64,000 nucleotides of DNA from Brevundimonas vitisensis (GTDB taxonomy: Bacteria; Pseudomonadota; Alphaproteobacteria; Caulobacterales; Caulobacteraceae), in assembly GCF_016656965.1 (NCBI RefSeq), contig NZ_CP067977.1:2566501-2630500 (forward strand), read 5' to 3'. Made by a program: the position numbers and the translations under genes. Under the pieces are notes generated by a model. The model saw nothing but the letters and a program-made list of their open reading frames with translations, made no database searches and had not been told where the DNA came from. Below, one piece after another: positions 17,599 to 26,372 of this stretch. Position 1 is the stretch's first letter. Each line of letters begins with the position of its first letter.

Positions 17599-18996
17599 TC
17601 AGCCAGGCGACTGACGGGTCACAAAGGGTCGAGGGGCCGCCCGGAGCACACCCTGCTGGCTGGCCAGCGCCACGGCACGCGCCTGTGACGCCTTCAGCGC
17701 CTGCCCGGCCAGCATGCCGATTGGCAACAGACACAGCATGGCGATCGACTCACTGGTGTTGGGGGCGTTGTCCGCAACATAGAAGGTGACGATGGCCGTC
17801 AGGATGGCCGCGAACTTGCCGCGCAGGTCCACAGGCATGAACCGAAGCTGGACCCAGGCCTGGATATGCATCCACAGGCCAGCAATGATGCCCAGAATGC
17901 CATACTGGAAGAAGAACAGGGCATAGCCGATCGACAGAAAGCCCTGGGCCCGCCCGACCATGCCGGATCCGGCGCTGTACAGTTTGTTGATGTCCGGTCC
18001 CGTGCCGAACAGGATGATGTCGGGATAGGCGCGAACAGCCTCGATCAGACGCAGGGGGCCGTCGACGTAGCGGGCGGTGAAATTCTCGTCTTCCTGAATC
18101 CCCGTGTCCCAGCGACTGAACCGTTCCAGCGTGGAGGCGGCAAAGTCCGACCCCAGGAAAGCAATGACCAGAAAAGGCCCCATAACGATCAGGATGACAG
18201 CCAGCCCGCCCTTCTGCCGCGCCTGGGCAAAGATGAAATAGGCCAGGGTGGCCAGAACGGCAGCGATCATGGCCTGACGGGACACCGAGGCCATGACCGC
18301 GATGGCCCCGGCCACGAGGCAGGCAATCAGGAGGGGCTTGTTGCGGATCAGGACGAAGCACATGAGCGCCGCGAGAGCGCCGACGATCCCCAGTCCGTTC
18401 GGAGAGCCGAAAGGCCCAGCAGCGCGTTCGGCCGTGATGCGGGCGTAGAACTCGCTCATGAAGAACGAGTCGTCGGAGAAGTCCCTGTAAAAGAAGTTCG
18501 TGATAGCCTGTGAGGTTTCGACCGAACCGAATTGAATAAGGCCGATGACGCCTAGCACAATGACGGCTGTGGCGATGCCGTATCCTAAGAACTTCCTCTC
18601 GGACTCCAGCCTGTCATCGTAGAAAAGCAGGGCACCGAAAGCCAGTGACAGGAATGCGATGATGGCGTGTGCGGATACCCACGCACTTTCCGGGCTTATG
18701 GGATAAATGATGAATGGCCAGATCAGGCCGCAGACCAATATCAAGGTCCAGAAAACATAGTGCCAAGGTATGGCGACTGATGACCACCGAAGCGCTAGAA
18801 TATTTTTCCAGTAACAGGCGAATATTACGACCGCGATCACGTCGTAGACGTAGAGCGGAAATCCGATCATCAACCGGGCAGTCGGGAAAACCAGAATCGA
18901 AACCGGCCACAGCAGGAACAGCGCCGCCTTCGACCGCCATAGGCACAGGCCGATCAGGAATGCCGTCAACAGCAGTTCGGGCAGGGTCAGATTCAT
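17599..18996 (-). CDS. Second polysaccharide polymerase-like membrane protein (O-antigen ligase family)
   Basis: A 465-residue polytopic protein with about eleven hydrophobic helices from residue 3 onward and a large loop containing AAGPFGSPNGLGIVGALAAL, then a periplasmic stretch AVRAYPDIILFGTGPDIN, as in O-antigen ligase/polymerase (Wzy_C-type) proteins. It is clearly different in sequence from the polymerase at 8399-9865. It may polymerise the same or a second polymer, or ligate it. The 95-nt gap before it (18997-19091) shows no terminator. Lower GC in the 18480-18800 part contrasts with its neighbours. Confidence 0.8.
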   Translation of the reverse strand: MNLTLPELLLTAFLIGLCLWRSKAALFLLWPVSILVFPTARLMIGFPLYVYDVIAVVIFACYWKNILALRWSSVAIPWHYVFWTLILVCGLIWPFIIYPISPESAWVSAHAIIAFLSLAFGALLFYDDRLESERKFLGYGIATAVIVLGVIGLIQFGSVETSQAITNFFYRDFSDDSFFMSEFYARITAERAAGPFGSPNGLGIVGALAALMCFVLIRNKPLLIACLVAGAIAVMASVSRQAMIAAVLATLAYFIFAQARQKGGLAVILIVMGPFLVIAFLGSDFAASTLERFSRWDTGIQEDENFTARYVDGPLRLIEAVRAYPDIILFGTGPDINKLYSAGSGMVGRAQGFLSIGYALFFFQYGILGIIAGLWMHIQAWVQLRFMPVDLRGKFAAILTAIVTFYVADNAPNTSESIAMLCLLPIGMLAGQALKASQARAVALASQQGVLRAAPRPFVTRQSPG

Positions 18997-19091
18997 CGAG
19001 TCACAAGGGTTCCAGCGCGTTCCGACTTTGCCACTGAGGCTCTAGCCGTTTGGGGGCTTCGCCGTCCAGTGCAGCCTTGGCGTCGTGCGGT

Positions 19092-20183
19092 TTAGCCGGT
19101 GAATTTTCGCCGCGTGAGAACGTTTGCTCGCCAGGAGCGAAGAAGTAGCCGCCGCTCGAACAATTCATGCAGCGCAAAAGCGGCAAGAAGGCAGGCTGCG
19201 ACCAGAAAAAAGGCGATGACGGCTTGTGGGAAAACACGGTCAAGGTTCGCCGCGAACACTGTCTTGATCCCTAGAGACAGGACAGGGAAATGAACGAGAT
19301 AAAGCGCATAGGACATGTCCCCCTGATAGCTGAGCCACCGGGGCACCGTGATCCGGCCCGCCTGCTCCAGTCGAACCAGCCCGGCAACCGCCGTGGTCGC
19401 TGACAGGCCGTAGCCCATGACGCAGAGGTTGCGAGCAAAGCCGAAATAGACTTCGCCGATCATGAAGCCGATGAAGCCAAGCACGCCCAGCGCCGCCACG
19501 AGCCCGGGACGCGGAAAGCCCCTGCGGGATATTCCGGCGGCGACTGCTCCGAACAGGAACAACAGGATCAACGGGTTGAAGAAGAAATACAGCGGGAATC
19601 CGGGGCGGAAAAAGAGGTGAGCCGCAGCCCCGGCCGCCCACAAGCCGAAGACGGGGAGCATTAGGCGCGGCCAGGCCATCAGGGCCGAGAACATCAGATA
19701 GAAGAAGATCTCGAACCGCAGGGTCCAGGCGACCTGGAGGATCGGATCCTGGGGCGTCGGGATCAGCAGATAGCTGGTGAGGATCGAAAGGGGTTGCGTT
19801 TCATAGCCTTCGCCAACACCAGGTATCAGGAAATACATGGGAATCAGCGCTGTCAGGACGACCCAATAGACGGGGTAAATGCGCAAGAAGCGCTTCTTCA
19901 GGAACGGCCACACAGCCTCTGGGCGGCCGAGACGGTGCCCATACAGCCAGGCCATCAGGAACCCGCTGAGGACGAAGAAGAACTCGACCCCCGCGTGCCC
20001 GGCACCGAAGATCGGATGAATTTGATCAGGGAAATACTTGGCCTTGCCAAAGATCGAGCCGTTCAGGTGGTAAAGGACCACGATAAAGGCTGCGACGGCT
20101 CGACCAGCCTGCAGTGTGTCTAGGCGGGTGGTCGCGATCGGTCGCCCAGGGCCGTGCTCCTGAACATCAATGCTGGCGGTCAT
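19092..20183 (-). CDS. Acyltransferase family 3 membrane protein
   Basis: A 363-residue acyltransferase-3 protein with about ten membrane helices. The family hallmark appears early: LDTLQAGRAVAAFIVVLYHLNG (catalytic-type His in helix 1), then GVEFFFVLSGFLMAW and KRFLRIYPVYW. Such enzymes transfer acetyl or other acyl groups to sugars across the membrane. It overlaps the stop of another acyltransferase gene by 17 nt. The start is taken at the ATG at 20183; one four codons upstream is also possible. Confidence 0.88.
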   Translation of the reverse strand: MTASIDVQEHGPGRPIATTRLDTLQAGRAVAAFIVVLYHLNGSIFGKAKYFPDQIHPIFGAGHAGVEFFFVLSGFLMAWLYGHRLGRPEAVWPFLKKRFLRIYPVYWVVLTALIPMYFLIPGVGEGYETQPLSILTSYLLIPTPQDPILQVAWTLRFEIFFYLMFSALMAWPRLMLPVFGLWAAGAAAHLFFRPGFPLYFFFNPLILLFLFGAVAAGISRRGFPRPGLVAALGVLGFIGFMIGEVYFGFARNLCVMGYGLSATTAVAGLVRLEQAGRITVPRWLSYQGDMSYALYLVHFPVLSLGIKTVFAANLDRVFPQAVIAFFLVAACLLAAFALHELFERRLLLRSWRANVLTRRKFTG

Positions 20184-21282
20184 CGGCCACCACAACTTGA
20201 CGGGCTTTCTGGTTGGCCCAGCGTTCAGGCAGTGTCCGGAGCCCGTTCAGGATGGGTCTTTCCAGATAAAGGTGGACAACGACCCCTACAGCGATCGAGG
20301 CCGCTACCGCGATCAGGGCATACAGATGGGGGCTGCTCCACCCGGTCCGTTCCCACGCCATCCCGACGCCCCGAAGCGTGAACAGGTGTGACAGATAAAG
20401 GGCATAGGACGCATTGCCGCCGATCACGAGGATTCGTGTCGCCGGACTATCGGCAAGATCGCGGCCCAGAACGAAGGCGGCGACGATCAGAGCGCCGGGG
20501 ATTCCCCACGCGTACCAGCGGACCTGGAAGCCTTCCAGGGAGAGCCTCCCCGCGATGATCAGCAGGCTGACGCCAACGACGAGCAGTGCGAGACGGGCCC
20601 AGGACGGAAGGCGGACACCGCCAATGTAGAGGGCGGCCAGTCCGATGCCGAAGGCGAACTCCAGAATGATCGGGAAGCCCCAGACTGTAAGGGGCGTAAA
20701 ATCCTGGAAGCCATATCGGCTATTCAGGATCAGCGCGGCGAAGATAAGGGCCATGATCGTCAGCCCGACGCGACGCGGAAACATCAGAGCCAGGGCGAAG
20801 ACGCCATAGAAGAGCATCTCGAAATTGAGCGTCCACCCCACCGAGAGGATGGGGGCTAGGCCCTCGGGGCCTTGCCAGGGAACAAACGCGAAAGACGCAA
20901 GGATGTGATCCCAGGCGAGGGCGGTCTTGTTCACCTGTCCCGGGATGGCCACCATGGTTGCGAGGGCGAGGATCGTGAAGATCCAGTACAGCGGGGCGAT
21001 CCGGACCAGGCGCCGCCACAGAAACTGCCGTGTGACACCAGGCTCTGCGAACCTTCCGGCCATCAGGAAATACATCACGAAGCCACTGACGACGAAAAAG
21101 ATGTCGACGCCGGAATGCCAGGGCATGCGTGTGGGGTCGACGATCGGAGCCAGGCCCTGAACATGGCCGCGTTGCAGGATGTCGATGACATGGCCGATCA
21201 CGACCATGACAGCAGCCAGCAGCCGCAGCACTTGAAGACTGCGGATTTCAGTTCGGGGCTGAACGAGGGCGGCTGCCGTCAT
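20167..21282 (-). CDS. Acyltransferase family 3 membrane protein
   Basis: A 371-residue acyltransferase-3 protein with about ten helices: RSLQVLRLLAAVMVVIGHVID with the helix-1 His, GVDIFFVVSGFVMYF and RRLVRIAPLYWIFT, and later GWTLNFEMLFY. Its sequence is nearer to the two plus-strand acyltransferases at 30823 and 31921 than to its neighbour at 19092. The start overlaps the upstream glycosyltransferase stop as ATGA. The likely role is O-acetylation or acylation of the polymer. Confidence 0.9.
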   Translation of the reverse strand: MTAAALVQPRTEIRSLQVLRLLAAVMVVIGHVIDILQRGHVQGLAPIVDPTRMPWHSGVDIFFVVSGFVMYFLMAGRFAEPGVTRQFLWRRLVRIAPLYWIFTILALATMVAIPGQVNKTALAWDHILASFAFVPWQGPEGLAPILSVGWTLNFEMLFYGVFALALMFPRRVGLTIMALIFAALILNSRYGFQDFTPLTVWGFPIILEFAFGIGLAALYIGGVRLPSWARLALLVVGVSLLIIAGRLSLEGFQVRWYAWGIPGALIVAAFVLGRDLADSPATRILVIGGNASYALYLSHLFTLRGVGMAWERTGWSSPHLYALIAVAASIAVGVVVHLYLERPILNGLRTLPERWANQKARQVVVADDRQH

Positions 21283-22439
21283 GCGGTCGGGTCCGGGCTG
21301 CGGAGGCGAGCCAAACCCTCCGCCACACGCTGATATAGCGTGTCCCAGTTGCGGGCGGCGGCGGTGTCGCGGCGCAGGGGGGCAAGGTCGGCGCGGGGGT
21401 CGGTCAGGCGGGCCTGGACCAGGGCCAGGAACTCGTCGTGTGTGGTGGCGGTGTCGACCTGGGGCCGCAGTGCCTCCAAAGGGCGCAGGGCGACCGAGAC
21501 GACCGGCTTTCCGGTGGCCAGATATTCGACGATCTTCAGCGGATCGGCCCGGTGGCGCAGCTCGCTGATGACATGGGGCACGATGCAGACGTCAAATGCG
21601 TGCAGATAGGCCGGCACCTGGGTCTGGGGCACGCCGCCGATCCGCACGATGCCGGGCACGGCGTCGAACCGAGCCTGGACCTCGGGCTTGACGGGGCCGA
21701 CGATCACCACCTGGCCGGGCCAACGCTGTCCGAGCTTGGCCAGCAGGTCGAAATCCATCCAGTCGGCGACCAGGCCGACATAACCGATGCGCGGATGGGG
21801 CAACTCGCCCAGCGGGTCCGGACCGGTCGGGGTCTCGAAGAAGCTGGCATCGGCGCCGTTCGGCACCACGGTCACGGGGGCGGTGGTCAGGGCCGACAGC
21901 TTTTGCGCCAGCTGTTCGGTGGTCGTGAACACCTGGGCGGCACGGGCGGCCATCAGGGCCTCCAGCCGGGTCGTCAGGGCGCGCTCGCCGTCCGACCGGG
22001 CGTAGAACTCGTAATCGTCGGTCACGTCGTAGATGACCGCGCGCGGGCTCAGCGGCTCCAGCGCATGCAGGGCCAGGGGCACCCGGCACCAGACCAGATA
22101 GTCGTCCCAGCCCTGCGCCTTCAGCCAGGCGTTCACGGCCCCGGCAAAGCGCCGGCCGTTCAACCGTCCGATCCATTCCACGTCACGCCCACCCGGAATC
22201 TGCAGCGGCAGGGGCATGACGGTGAGGCCGGGCGCGACCTGACGCGGGGCACGCGCGGCATCGCCTGCCTTCAACCGCGTGCGGATGGCGACCGGGTTCT
22301 CGACATAGAGGATATCTGCCCCCTCGCGCGCCAGACGCAGGGCGAAATGGTTCTGGCGCGTCCACAGCCCGTCCCACGGCGGAGACTGCAACCAGACGAT
22401 CCTCAATCCCGCAAAACGCCCCCCGCTTCGGTCAGTCAC
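21279..22439 (-). CDS. Glycosyltransferase family 1/4 protein
   Basis: A 386-residue GT-B type glycosyltransferase. The N-terminus (GLRIVWLQSPPWDGLWTRQNHFALRL) and DILYVENPVAIRTRL resemble teichuronic/exopolysaccharide glycosyltransferases of the TuaH type; VIYDVTDDYEFY, VFTTTEQLAQKL, VVPNGADASFF and RADPLKIVEYLATGKPVVS mark the donor domain. It overlaps the methyltransferase stop by 8 nt and the acyltransferase start by 4 nt. It adds an unidentified sugar to the repeat unit. Confidence 0.88.
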   Translation of the reverse strand: MTDRSGGRFAGLRIVWLQSPPWDGLWTRQNHFALRLAREGADILYVENPVAIRTRLKAGDAARAPRQVAPGLTVMPLPLQIPGGRDVEWIGRLNGRRFAGAVNAWLKAQGWDDYLVWCRVPLALHALEPLSPRAVIYDVTDDYEFYARSDGERALTTRLEALMAARAAQVFTTTEQLAQKLSALTTAPVTVVPNGADASFFETPTGPDPLGELPHPRIGYVGLVADWMDFDLLAKLGQRWPGQVVIVGPVKPEVQARFDAVPGIVRIGGVPQTQVPAYLHAFDVCIVPHVISELRHRADPLKIVEYLATGKPVVSVALRPLEALRPQVDTATTHDEFLALVQARLTDPRADLAPLRRDTAAARNWDTLYQRVAEGLARLRSPDPTA

Positions 22440-23073
22440 GGCGCACCGAGCATTCGAAGAAGTAGTGGTAGCTGTAATCCGGGCAGAAATACTGCCGATC
22501 GATCTTCAGGTGCCTGTCGATCACGGCGGCCACGTCCTTGATGGCATAGCCTTTGGTGCCCAGCTCCCAGTAGTGCTGACCGTCGAAGGTCCAGGTCTTG
22601 GGCCGGGTCAGCTTGAACGAAATGGCGCGGCTGATCACATCCTTGAGGAAGCGGAACCGGAACTCGACCGGATAGCCCCAGTGCGGCAGCGAGATGATCA
22701 CCTTGTCGCGCGACGCCAGCGCCAGATTGGCGACGATGCCGTCGAAATGCTCGAACGGAATATGTTCCAGCACTTGAAACGCACAGATGGCGTCGAACGA
22801 CCCCGGCGCGACCAGGGTGTTCAAGGCGCGGGCGTCACCCACCAGATCGGGCTTCAATTCCGGGTCGAAGTCGAAGGTCGTGACCTGGACGCCCGCCCGC
22901 CGCAGGGCCTGGGTCGTCGTGCCAAAGCCCGGCCCGATCTCCAGCACCGATTTGGGGCGACCGCGCAGGACCGCATCAATCTGATGCCAATAGGAGCACC
23001 AGCGGCGGAAGTTCACATATTCGGCGAAGCTGTAGAATTCCGCATCGACCTGAAGCGGGGTCTCATGATCCAT
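22432..23073 (-). CDS. Class I SAM-dependent methyltransferase
   Basis: A 213-residue Rossmann methyltransferase with motif I VLEIGPGFGTTT (about residues 43-54), an acidic end of strand 2 (FDFDPELKPDLVGDA) and ICAFQVLEHIPFEHF. Position in the glycosyltransferase operon suggests O-methylation of a sugar or a capping step, but the substrate is not evident. It overlaps the GT2 gene by 11 nt and the next GT by 8 nt. Confidence 0.85.
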   Translation of the reverse strand: MDHETPLQVDAEFYSFAEYVNFRRWCSYWHQIDAVLRGRPKSVLEIGPGFGTTTQALRRAGVQVTTFDFDPELKPDLVGDARALNTLVAPGSFDAICAFQVLEHIPFEHFDGIVANLALASRDKVIISLPHWGYPVEFRFRFLKDVISRAISFKLTRPKTWTFDGQHYWELGTKGYAIKDVAAVIDRHLKIDRQYFCPDYSYHYFFECSVRRD

Positions 23074-23902
23074 CGGTGGCCTCTCGGGTCCAGGCGTCGG
23101 TCAGTTGATGTTCGAGGTCGTCGCGGTCGAGCCGGTTCTGCTCGTCCCACGCCGTAGCATAGCCGTTGAAGGTGCCGGAAAACACATAGAGTCCAAAGAT
23201 TAGCCCATGGGTGCCGTGCCGCCACGCTCCGCGCAGGACATAGGCCTTCACGAACGCCATCGTCGGGGCCGTCAGCAGATGCCACCACCGAACGCGGCCG
23301 CGCGCCATGATCCCCCGCGCCGTGGCCGGGGCATAGTTCACATTCTTGCTGATGCGCTCGATATAGCTGTCGTCGTTCAGATGCCACATCATGCCGGTGA
23401 GCTGGCCTGTCCTGGTATCCCCGCCCTCGACCTCGACGGCCTCGTGAATGGCATTGACGAAGCGGTGGTGGCCGCGCCGCCCCAGTTGCGGGTTGTTCCA
23501 GCTCTGCCATCCGCCCGCCGGAAAGGGCCGGTGCAGGAAGAAGTTCAGCCGGCGATAGCGGAAGGCGTTCATCGGGGTATCGGCGATGGCGGCATGGATG
23601 TCGCGGGCCAGTTCCGGCGTGATCCGCTCGTCGATATCCATGTGGATCAGCCAGTCGGCCATCGCGGCGTCCAGGCCCGCGTTTCGCTGGGCCGCAAAGC
23701 CGCCTTCGGGCTCCAGCCGCCGCTCGATGAGGGTCACGGGCAGGCCGCAGGTCCGCAGAAACTCCAGCGTGCCGTCGGTCGAGCCGTCGTCGACGATGAC
23801 GACCTCGTCCACCACGCGCCGCACATTCTCGATAAAGCCGACGATGTCGCGTCGCTCGTTCTTGGCGATGGCCACCGCCGCCACAGTCGGGCGCCTGATC
23901 AT
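23063..23902 (-). CDS. Glycosyltransferase family 2 protein
   Basis: A 279-residue GT-A protein: AIAKNERRDI near the N-terminus, VIVDDGSTDGT (Asp38-Asp39 region, nucleotide binding), GGFAAQRNAGLDAA and the DXD-like motif HMDIDER near residue 92. It resembles WaaE/KdtX-type LPS core glucosyltransferases, which share the short C-terminal part with aromatic and basic residues. The start overlaps the stop of the next upstream GT4 gene as ATGA in the block order. Donor unknown; UDP-glucose is a reasonable guess. Confidence 0.88.
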   Translation of the reverse strand: MIRRPTVAAVAIAKNERRDIVGFIENVRRVVDEVVIVDDGSTDGTLEFLRTCGLPVTLIERRLEPEGGFAAQRNAGLDAAMADWLIHMDIDERITPELARDIHAAIADTPMNAFRYRRLNFFLHRPFPAGGWQSWNNPQLGRRGHHRFVNAIHEAVEVEGGDTRTGQLTGMMWHLNDDSYIERISKNVNYAPATARGIMARGRVRWWHLLTAPTMAFVKAYVLRGAWRHGTHGLIFGLYVFSGTFNGYATAWDEQNRLDRDDLEHQLTDAWTREATDGS

Positions 23903-25083
23903 GTCGCACCGTCCAGCAGCAGGCGGGACTGAAGCTTGATCAGGTCGGCAGCGTCATAACCCTCGACCACGGTCCGGCGCGCCGCCTGTGCCATGTCGTC
24001 GGTCGCACCCTCGGCCGCCAGGGTGTTCAGGATACGGATCAGGCCTTCCAGGTCGTCGACCGCGTCCAGCACGAAGCCGTTCTTGCCGTGATCGACGATC
24101 TCGCGGGCGGCGGGCAGGGGCGAGACGATCACCGGGCGGCCGCTGGCCATGGCCTCGACCACCACATTGGGAAGGCCGTCGTTGAAATCGTCGGACGCCA
24201 GCAGCGCAAAGGCGTGACTGTCACGGATATAGCCGCGCACCTCGCCGTGCGGCACCCAGCCGGGCAGGTGGAAGCGGTCTGAGAAGCCCAGCGACGCGGC
24301 CTGGGCGGTCAGGGCCTCTGTCTCGGCTCCGCGACCCAGGATGGTCAGTTCGACATTCAGCCCGCGACGGGCCGCCTCGGCGCATCCCGCGACCAGCCGA
24401 TCAAACCCCTTGGACGCGGTCAGCCGTCCCGCCGACAGCACCTTCAGCGGCGGCGGTGGTGGGGCAGGGGGCTGGAACGGAAAGGCCGAGACATCGACGC
24501 CGTGATAGACCAGATGCGCCTTGTCCCGCGCCTGTGGCGGCAGCTTGGCCAGGAGATGCTCCATGGCCGCCCGGTTGCAGAAGCTGGCAAAGCGCAAACG
24601 CTCGAAACAGACCGGGAAGTGGCCGTTATCGTGAGCGACCTCATGGGCATGCACGCTGATCGAGTAGTCGATTCCGGTCGCGATACTGGCCAGGTGGACG
24701 CAGGACGTCGCGTAAGGCCAATGGGCATGCAGCCGGTCCAGGCCGTCGGCCCGAGCCAGCTTTGCCAAGGCCGCCGCGCGGCCGAGACGACCGGGACGAT
24801 TGGTGCGGGACGTCGGCGTCGCCGCCAACCGCCGTTCCTCGCCCAGCATCTTCAGCGTATCCAGGCTGGGCAGAGCCAGCATCGCCTCTTTCGGGGTGAT
24901 GTAGCGGGTCTGGGCCATCAGGGCCCGCGCCTGGTCCGACAGCAGTTCCTCATCCTTCCCCGTCGGACGGACAAAGGCATAAAGCCGAATGTCGTGACCC
25001 AGGGCGATCAGGTCCGCGACCTCGCGGCTGATGAACGTCTCTGACGGCCAGGGAAAACGATGGATGACATAGCCGATACGCAT
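23899..25083 (-). CDS. Glycosyltransferase family 4 protein
   Basis: A 394-residue GT-B glycosyltransferase with MRIGYVIHRFPWPSETFI at the start, HAHWPYATSCVHLAS, SVHAHEVAHD, VYHGVDVSAFPF, LSAGRLTASKGFDRL and DGLPNVVVEAMASGRPVIVS. The pattern fits colanic-acid-type WcaL/AmsK glycosyltransferases. Its ATG overlaps the toroid-protein stop by one base (TGATG), and its own stop overlaps the GT2 start by 4 nt, so translation is coupled along this run. Confidence 0.9.
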   Translation of the reverse strand: MRIGYVIHRFPWPSETFISREVADLIALGHDIRLYAFVRPTGKDEELLSDQARALMAQTRYITPKEAMLALPSLDTLKMLGEERRLAATPTSRTNRPGRLGRAAALAKLARADGLDRLHAHWPYATSCVHLASIATGIDYSISVHAHEVAHDNGHFPVCFERLRFASFCNRAAMEHLLAKLPPQARDKAHLVYHGVDVSAFPFQPPAPPPPPLKVLSAGRLTASKGFDRLVAGCAEAARRGLNVELTILGRGAETEALTAQAASLGFSDRFHLPGWVPHGEVRGYIRDSHAFALLASDDFNDGLPNVVVEAMASGRPVIVSPLPAAREIVDHGKNGFVLDAVDDLEGLIRILNTLAAEGATDDMAQAARRTVVEGYDAADLIKLQSRLLLDGAT

Positions 25084-26372
25084 CAACGGTCCCTCAGCAA
25101 GGTCATCAGTGTCCGGTCCGCCCACAGATCGTCAGCGGCACGCGGAGCCAGCGCCAGCTTCAGCGCCAGCGCTTGATATTTGACGATGATCCGGGGGTCC
25201 ACCACCTGACCGTCGGGATCGACCGCCATCACCAGGCCGTGCGGCCCTTCGTGATGGCGCACCACGCCCTCGGCCGCTCGCGCCGCCGCGTCGGCATAGG
25301 GCTGATGCCCGGTCAGGCCGGCCAGCTTCAGCAGGGCGACCGCCATGTCGACATTGGCGTCCAGGTGATCGCGTCGCCCGCCCGGATGCTCCGGGAACAG
25401 ACCGTTGCTCCAGGCCAGCGGAAGCCAGCTGTCGGCCACCATCCGCGCGATAGGTAGGGCGTTATCCGACACACCCGCGGCATGAATGTCGCAAAGCAGG
25501 TCGATGCTGGAGAATGCCGCCTTCAGCGACACGTCCCGGCCCTGCATCGCGCGATCCAGCCACAGCCAGACCTGACCCCCGTTCAGGAAGTGATCCCGGA
25601 ACCCCTCGATCCAGCGCTGGATCATCCGGGGCCAGGCCGGGTCCTGTGTCGCCCCGTGCAGGGCCAGCAGGCTCCAGACAAAGTTGGTATTGTCCTTGAA
25701 CAACAGGGCCCGCATTCGCGCCCCGCGCCCGGCCAACCGGTTCAAGGTCGCCGATCGCGCGCTGAAGACTTTTTCCAGGACCCCATGGGACTGAAATCCC
25801 GGCGTGCGGTTCCAGCGCGCCGCAAGCCGCTGCGACGCCTCCAGGAACACGGCATCGCCAGTCAACTCATGCAGTTCGATCCAGAGTTCGATATAGCCGC
25901 CGTTGAACGGGCTGGCGGGCGACAGCCAGCTGCGTGGATCCTTCCAGTACGCCGTGCCGTCGGTCAGCAGGTCGTCGACGAAGAACCGGCGGATCAAGGT
26001 GCGCGCGCCTTCGGCGGCCAGGTCCAGAAGCGACCGGTCACCCGTCACGGCATGAAGCTCCAGCAGGCCGAGCAGCCAGTCGTGGTTGTCGAACAATCTC
26101 AGGCGACCGCCCTGGGCATACAGGGCGTCGGACAGCAGTGGCCGGGCCAGGGCCATCTGACGATCGACGAAGCCGGTCCGGCCCAGTCGGCTCATGAACG
26201 GCAGCACGTCGCCGAAGTCGGCCAGCAAGGGCGTCGGATCGCTCAGCCGGCCCTCGCCGTCCAGGGCCGTGGCCAGGATGCCCGCGTCGTTGAGATAGCG
26301 GGTTTCGCAGCGGTCCAAGACCCGCTCGACCCATCCCAGATCTTCGCCGCACAAAACCGCCGTCATGCTCAA
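25083..26372 (-). CDS. Alpha-helical toroid-like protein (six-hairpin glycosidase/epimerase-type fold), unknown function
   Basis: A 429-residue soluble protein with no signal peptide or membrane helix. It has repeating helix pairs with motifs such as LRLFDNHDWLLGLLELH, YWKDPRSWLSPASPFNGGYIELWIELHELTG, FKDNTNFVWSLLALHGAT and RRDHLDANVDMAVALLKLAGLTGH, a pattern of (alpha/alpha)6 barrels found in AGE epimerases, GH88/GH105 hydrolases and glycan lyases. It probably binds or cleaves a glycan or acts on a sugar intermediate, but no recognised catalytic set could be assigned. The start overlaps the propeller-gene stop as ATGA, linking the two proteins closely. Confidence 0.6.
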   Translation of the reverse strand: MSMTAVLCGEDLGWVERVLDRCETRYLNDAGILATALDGEGRLSDPTPLLADFGDVLPFMSRLGRTGFVDRQMALARPLLSDALYAQGGRLRLFDNHDWLLGLLELHAVTGDRSLLDLAAEGARTLIRRFFVDDLLTDGTAYWKDPRSWLSPASPFNGGYIELWIELHELTGDAVFLEASQRLAARWNRTPGFQSHGVLEKVFSARSATLNRLAGRGARMRALLFKDNTNFVWSLLALHGATQDPAWPRMIQRWIEGFRDHFLNGGQVWLWLDRAMQGRDVSLKAAFSSIDLLCDIHAAGVSDNALPIARMVADSWLPLAWSNGLFPEHPGGRRDHLDANVDMAVALLKLAGLTGHQPYADAAARAAEGVVRHHEGPHGLVMAVDPDGQVVDPRIIVKYQALALKLALAPRAADDLWADRTLMTLLRDR

